NCBI GenBank assembly: GCA_033961575.1
Contig: CM066728.1
Location: forward strand, 182,891,678 to 182,955,677
Direction: 5' to 3'
Length of the DNA: 64,000 nucleotides
Origin: Aselliscus stoliczkanus
Taxonomy: Eukaryota; Chordata; Mammalia; Chiroptera; Hipposideridae
The notes below the pieces were generated by a model. The model saw only the letters and a list, made by a program, of their open reading frames with translations. It was not told where the DNA came from and did no database searches. Shown one piece after another: positions 58,699 to 64,000 of this stretch; the first letter of the stretch is position 1, and every line of letters begins with the position of its first letter. The position numbers were made by a program, and so were the translations under genes.

Positions 58699-59659
58699 GT
58701 CTAGAATGACGAATCATTCACCAACCCTTGCTCTACAAAACCGGGCTCTGGATCAAAATTATTTTGTCTTGATTCTATAATTCTTCCCTGAAGACCTAGT
58801 ATTTAAGGCTCTGGGTTGGCCCAAAGACAACACAACCCTCCACTTGGAAACACTATCGGAACGGGTCCAGGTGGCAACCCTGCAGATCTGAACAGATGCC
58901 TATTTTTCTTTTGCCCATGAGACAGATGGTTCCTCAGAGAGGGGAGAAGAATGAGTCCACGAGAGAGAATTCTCTGTGCAGCACTAATTTTGGAAACGTA
59001 GCCCTGATCCATCTGGCCATAAAGGATTCCTTAGGAGTACCTTTGCTATTTGAATGTGCTTAACATTTAGGAGGGGAATCCTAGGTACCAAGGCTAGAAC
59101 CTCAGACATGTGCTCTGTCAAAATGTCAGTAAAGCATTCTGATTCCACCCTTGAGACAAGAAATTACAAATAACTGCGAGGGCAGAAGATGATTATAAGG
59201 ACGAAGGCAAGAACAGCTAACCACTCATTTAGAGACCCCCTTTCAAAGAATTTGTTCACTCCTCTGACAGTAAATAACCAATCAGGTGAGGAGAATAACA
59301 CCCAGCTATCTGAGCCATATGCAGAAAGCAGGAGCAGTATTTCCTTTCTGACCTGCTAACAGCAACTCTCCATGAGATACAGCAATGCTTCTCCCTCTCA
59401 TTAACCACTCTCACTCCTCTTTGATAGTCTGACCTTCTTGTGCTAAAGAGTTTTTCTCCCTGAGTAACAAACCATATATCTGCAAAGTTAATTAACTCAT
59501 ATCTGATGCTTTTCCTAGTTCATTCCTAATTCAGCTCCAAAGCGTGGAGGGTGTACAACGGGTTTGTTCGGCCCATAAATAAAGAGGAGACAAAATTAAA
59601 ATCTGACAAAGAAGGAAAGTTAGGCAACTAGAAACAGGCATTAAGGAAAGCAACTGCAG
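58699..59659. other. Unassigned spacer
   Basis: Nothing recognised. Confidence 0.4.
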
Positions 59660-59880
59660 ATGGATTCTTTCATTTAGTCTCAGGCTTTGAAGTGTGATGG
59701 ATTTTGCTTGAAGTCCCAGTTCTACCATTTACCATATGGGTAATCCCAGGGTCCTCATCCATTAAACAAAACAATGGCCGAGTTACCTGTGGCATTACCA
59801 TAAGAACTGAACAAAAATGAACCTAAGTCATTTAACAGAGTCTGGGTCACAGTAAGTCCTTACCATGTGCTTAACAACTA
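59660..59880 (+). repeat. MIR
   Basis: 'aagtcccagttctaccattt', 'gggtaatcccagggtcctca' and 'acagagtctgggtcacagta' follow the MIR order. Confidence 0.75.
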
Positions 59881-60244
59881 TTATGAGCAAAGTTCCTGCT
59901 AAGAGCATCGTTTTTGTCAGACAGAGAAACACAGGTGGATTGGGAAAGAAGTCGCCAAAAGGAATGATATCTTTCAAGACTTTCTTCTAAGTCATATACT
60001 TACAGACGAGGAGAAGTCTTGGTAGAAAAGATGTTATTAAATTCTACATCCACTATTCCCATCATTAGGAATGCTGTAACAACTCCCACTTTTTGAGTGC
60101 TTTTGGTCTCAAAACCATCTGTGGGGTTACCTGTGAGCCCAGCAGGGCCATCCAACACTGACTCACACAATCTGCAACATTGAGGGGAAAAAAGATGTTT
60201 CCTTAAATAATTGGAGGTCTCTGCTATGCCACATAAACTAATCA
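59881..60244. other. Unassigned spacer
   Basis: Nothing recognised. Confidence 0.4.
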
Positions 60245-60254
60245 AGAAATATTA

Positions 60255-60653
60255 GGGCCGGCCAAGTGGTGCACTGGTTAAGTAAGAGTTGGCTTGAGAT
60301 GCCAGCTCTGAGCAGCAGGGCCCCGGTTCAGATCCCACATGAGGGCCAGTGATGTTGCGCCCTCTATAGCTAAGATTGTGAACAACAGCTCGACCTGGAG
60401 CTGGGCTGCCGTGAGTGGCTGGTGACAGCGTAGGCTGCTGGGGGTTGGCCGGCAGCCGGCGTAAGCTTTCGTGAGCTGCCATGAGCCACTATGAGTGGCT
60501 GTCCAATGGCTGGTGAGCAACTGCCTCAGCTGGGAAGAGCACAATGAAGATACCAACATGGGCCAGTGAAGTGATGTCCTCCACAACTAAAGAACAAAAG
60601 GACAGCAACTTGTCTGTTCCCCTCCCCCAGTTCCCCAATTCAAAAAAAAAGAA
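60255..60653 (+). mobile_element. Long new-head SINE
   Basis: Starts gggccggccaagtggtgcac and ends 'cagttccccaattcaaaaaa'; the AATAAA-TCTTT end is lost. Exact target duplication agaaatatta at 60245-60254 and 60654-60663. Confidence 0.93.
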
Positions 60654-60663
60654 AGAAATATTA

Positions 60664-62034
60664 TAGTTATGTGCTCAGCATTACTTAGGTGCTAAGTGGG
60701 CTTCGAAAGAAGGAGTTCATTTCCTACAAAGAAAATATAAGTCACTGTAACATTAGGAAAATAATATCACTGACCTTGAGTGGTGAAGCCCTTACCTTAA
60801 ATTTAGTCTTACAAGATGTTCATAAGAACATACTATTTATTTGTTTACAAAATCTAATTCGGTATTTTTTTCTAAAATGCTAACACCTTCCACAGGTGAT
60901 AACCTAGATATGTGTACAAAATGTAGTAACAGAGATAACGACCTAATAATAAACCCAGGAGCGAGAGTCAATTTTAAAGAAAATTAGGCTGGGGACAGAA
61001 ACGACAAAGGGCTCTCTAAATGAAAAATCAATACTTGAATTGTATCTGGAAGCAAACAGGTAGCCAGGACAGACAACACAACACAGCTGCAGTGACTTTG
61101 GGACACTGTTAATTTCCCAGAGCTCACCTTGGGGGCAACCCCCCTAAAAGCAAAGCCAGCCCATCCCACTCCCCTCACCAGATGCTTCTCTTTTTCCAAG
61201 CTCCATGGGGTTAGGTTTACATCTGAGCTGTTTCACCCATGTTGTGAGCTAATTACAAAGAATCCAGAAGTGTAGGAATAAACTGGGAATACTGTAGGCT
61301 GCTGTAACAAACCTTAGCACCATCTGTTGAAATATTAAGATGCTTGTTTAAAAAGTTGGCTGTCAGAGGAGGAGGTTGCAGCAACAACAGCAGGGAAGTT
61401 CTCTTTAATAATTATTTGACTTCTCTTTCCTACACACAAGCAGTAGGGCACTGAGCCAATGGTGAACAGTCCACAGATAAAAGACCATGTCTGCTCACCT
61501 TCTTCTCCTGGTCCAGGCACCAGCAGGAGAGAACCTAGAGCCTTAAGTCACCAAAGGAGAGGAGACATGGTCAAAAGATGGTAGCGTGTTTCCTATTTTA
61601 GTGAACAACCACAGTTATTTGGGAAAATATATAGGAATGTCATTAAAGTCCCTTTCTTTTTTTATAATTGGTTGACACAGAGACATTTAAAGTGCATATG
61701 TACTTAAGGAAGACACCTCCCTTAGTCATCTGAGAGTCATGGGATGTGGAGCTCCCTCTGTAGGCTAGATGCTTCTCTCTCAAAAAGGAACAGTTGAAAA
61801 GAGCTTCAGGTTTGTGACAATGATTAGGCCAGCAGTCAGAGTTCCAAGGGACTTAGGGAAAGCAAAAGAAAACCTAGTAGGATTTAATGTCACTGTTAAA
61901 AGGCCCCACCACAATCATACTAAAGGTGAAGAACTGGGCAACCTGAATAGCCTTGGGACTTTGTGCTCTCTACCAGCAAAGAGAAGTATTTTCACTAGTC
62001 TCCTTTGAGTGATAATTATAAAAACAATAATAAT
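60664..62034. other. Unassigned spacer
   Basis: Nothing recognised. Confidence 0.4.
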
Positions 62035-62260
62035 AGCAACAACTAATCTTTTTTGAGCACATACCACTATGCTAAGGGCTTCATCTGCTACATATGCATT
62101 CTTCCAACACTGTGAAATGGTACTATTATTCCATTTTACAGAAGAAAAAAACTGATGCCTACAGAGGGTAAGGACCTTATCCAAGCCCTCATCAGGCAGA
62201 AATGGGCTGGGCTGGCATTGAGCCAAGCTGTCTGACTGTACTGACACCACTGTGCTTCAG
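62035..62260 (-). repeat. MIR, minus strand
   Basis: 'ctaatcttttttgagcacat', 'ttattccattttacagaaga', 'ggcattgagccaagctgtct' give a near full-length reverse MIR. Confidence 0.8.
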
Positions 62261-63250
62261 TACCATGGACAGAGTCTCAGGTAGGCCAGCTTAAACAAGC
62301 ATGTATCATTATATCATCAAGGAATATAAACAACCGGTAATGAGGAAGACGGGTCTTAACAAGAGTCCAGGTAACACAAGTTCAAGCGTCTTCATTCACA
62401 TGTCATGACGGCTGGGACTCAGCTACTCATCCTGTCTGTTTTTCCGCCCTCTACCAACTTGCTTCCACTCTGTCTCTGGCCCACATCATGCCCTGGCTAG
62501 CCTACAGGTTGACTTTCTTTGGGCCAGGTGCTAGTGGTCCAACCAGTGGAAACCAGGTACAAAAGCCTGGGCCCCACAGGCTGCATAAGGCCATGACATC
62601 AGCATGAGTTATGGGGGGCAGACAACTAGGAGGGGCTATGAGCCCAGTGGGCCCCATGCTGCTCCTACAGGACAGAAAGCAACTCTGCATCGTATTTGGA
62701 TCCTGCCTCACATTTTTGGCATTTGCAGAGATTTCATACCCAGGAGGGCACAGAGGATTATTGCTCAGTCCCAGTAGTCTATATGTAGTGACTGTACAGA
62801 TAAGTATGTACAGGAAGGGCTTTCCTACTAATAAATACAAAAACTACCAACAAAGACACATTGGTAACATCAAAGGTGTTCCTCCCCCTGCTTCACACTG
62901 CTGCAATGTCCTGCTTATCAGAAGTAAAAGGTGCATGGGCTCTTACCACTTACCAGGAGGCTGGTCATTTTTCAACAGTACGTAGAGAGGTGGCTTCGAG
63001 TTTAGCTCAACCATCTGTCGTCCCTCACAAGCCTGAGGGATTCCCAGCAGGACCAGGAGGCTCTGCCAACACTCTCAGGCGGGCTCTCAGGGCAGGGTTG
63101 ACAAGTCACTCCCCAAGCCGGGGTTGACCAGACGGAAGAATAGACCCCGCACACAATTAGATAGAGCCAGACATGAGGGCCTGATAGGTCATAACGAAAG
63201 CAAAGTTGCCTCCAGGAAGAAAAAAACCCACCTTTGCAACATTCACTATC
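62261..63250. other. Unassigned spacer
   Basis: Open frames at 62611-62985 (+, 124 codons) and 62502-62840 (-, 112 codons) overlap antisense to each other and show no domain. No repeat recognised. Confidence 0.4.
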
Positions 63251-63265
63251 AAAGACTTAAATGGT

Positions 63266-63734
63266 AGTCTGGCCAAGTGTTGCGTTAGTTAAGAGCTGGC
63301 TTGGGATGAGCTCTGAGCAGCAGGGCCTTGGTTTGGATCCCACATATAAGGGCCAGTAACACTGCCCTCTACAGCTAAGATGGTGAACAACAGCTCCACC
63401 TGGAGCTGGGCTGCTGTTCCCCGGGGATGACGTAGCTGCAGCCCCTGCTGCAGTGGGCTGCCATAGGCTACAGTGAGTGGCAGGCCCCCAGCATGAGTGG
63501 CTGGCAGCCAGTGAGCTGCCAAGAGCCGCTGTGAGCAGTGGCCGTCCAGAGGCCGGCAACCGATCTGCCTCACCCAGGAAGAGCGCAATGACAATACCAT
63601 CATGGGCCCGTGAAACAAGGTCCTCCACAACTAGACTGAAGAACAAAAGGACAGCAACTCTTCTATTCCCCTTCCCCAATTCCCCAACGCTGATCCCCTC
63701 CCCGAATTCCCCAATAAAATCTTTAAAAAAAAAA
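63266..63734 (+). mobile_element. Long new-head SINE
   Basis: Starts gtctggccaagtgttgcgtt with head, CAGC-rich body and tail 'attccccaataaaatctttaa'. Target duplication eroded: aaagacttaaatgg (63251-63264) against aaagacataagtgg (about 63735-63748). Confidence 0.92.
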
Positions 63735-63852
63735 AAAGACATAAGTGGACACTAGACAATACCTTCAAACTTCAAATGTCTCTACAGCAAAGAGGCTAAA
63801 AATGTTCTTATTGCAGGAGCTCCTTTTCATGTACACAAAAAATTAATGATGT

Positions 63853-64000
63853 GGGCTGGTCGAGTGGCGCATTGGTTAAGAGTTGGCTTGGGAAGTGAGC
63901 TCTGAGCAGCAGGACCCCGGTTCAGATCCCACATTAGAGCCAGTGACACTATGCCCTCTACAGCTAAGATGGTGAACAACAGCTCGACCTGGAGCGGGAT
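63853..64000 (+). mobile_element. Long new-head SINE, cut by window end
   Basis: Starts gggctggtcgagtggcgcat and continues through 'acagctaagatggtgaacaa' to the last base. Only the head and first part of the body are inside the window. Confidence 0.92.

Noticed and set aside
1..64000. CRISPR arrays, bacterial operons, riboswitches, Helitrons
   Set aside because: No regularly spaced direct repeats, no dense coding, and no Helitron-type TC...CTAG ends with hairpin that I could support.

Overview
The window looks like non-coding nuclear DNA from a mammal, most likely a bat. The strongest clue is the SINE content. Three copies (14266, 32680, 56476) carry the head and tail I associate with the VES family of vespertilionoid bats. 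Fourteen more copies carry another tRNA-like head, eight of them joined to a VES-like tail. Ancient MIR, L2, L1M, MaLR-type LTR, hAT and Tigger relics fit a placental mammal. Family names come from memory of consensus features, not from a search. I found no convincing protein-coding exon of a host gene, no intact RNA gene, no CRISPR array and no clear host promoter. The window is either intergenic or inside a very large intron.

Layout. 0-10 kb: a 5'-inverted L1 with a 12-bp target duplication (211-811), two minus-strand L1 3' ends (1562-2369, 6411-8355), an L2 relic, one short SINE, and a 35-nt vault-RNA-like insert between perfect 15-bp direct repeats (4609-4673). A 124-bp mariner-type MITE sits inside the second minus-strand L1. 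10-18 kb: one long, decayed plus-strand L1 (about 10440-17733) with 5' UTR, broken ORF1 and broken ORF2, carrying three nested SINEs and a tail-only A-rich insert. 18-38 kb: mostly single-copy-looking DNA with scattered MIR, L2, MaLR-like LTRs and SINEs, an unexplained 110-bp inverted duplication (19871-19979 against 21320-21430), and a palindromic 82-bp mariner MITE (36207-36288). 38-43 kb: an L1 with both ends and a target duplication but most of ORF2 missing and its 3' UTR doubled (38156-41393), then an older minus-strand L1. 43-50 kb: a dense graveyard of DNA transposons (MER5A-like, Tigger-like, hAT), including an hAT copy split by two SINEs in inverted orientation, and an L2 split by two nested LTR-like elements. 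50-64 kb: mainly single-copy-looking DNA with SINEs, MIR, L2 and one more hAT copy.

Nothing here works as a pathway or operon. The informative content is the order of insertions. Nesting and target-site duplications give a relative history: L2, MIR, hAT and MaLR first; then L1s and VES-type SINEs; then the new-head SINEs, several of which still have perfect duplications of 13-16 bp. Mariner MITEs arrived after the L1 at 6411. The most unusual items are the tailless vault-RNA-like retrocopy, the unexplained inverted duplication, the two mariner MITEs and the head-swapped SINE family.
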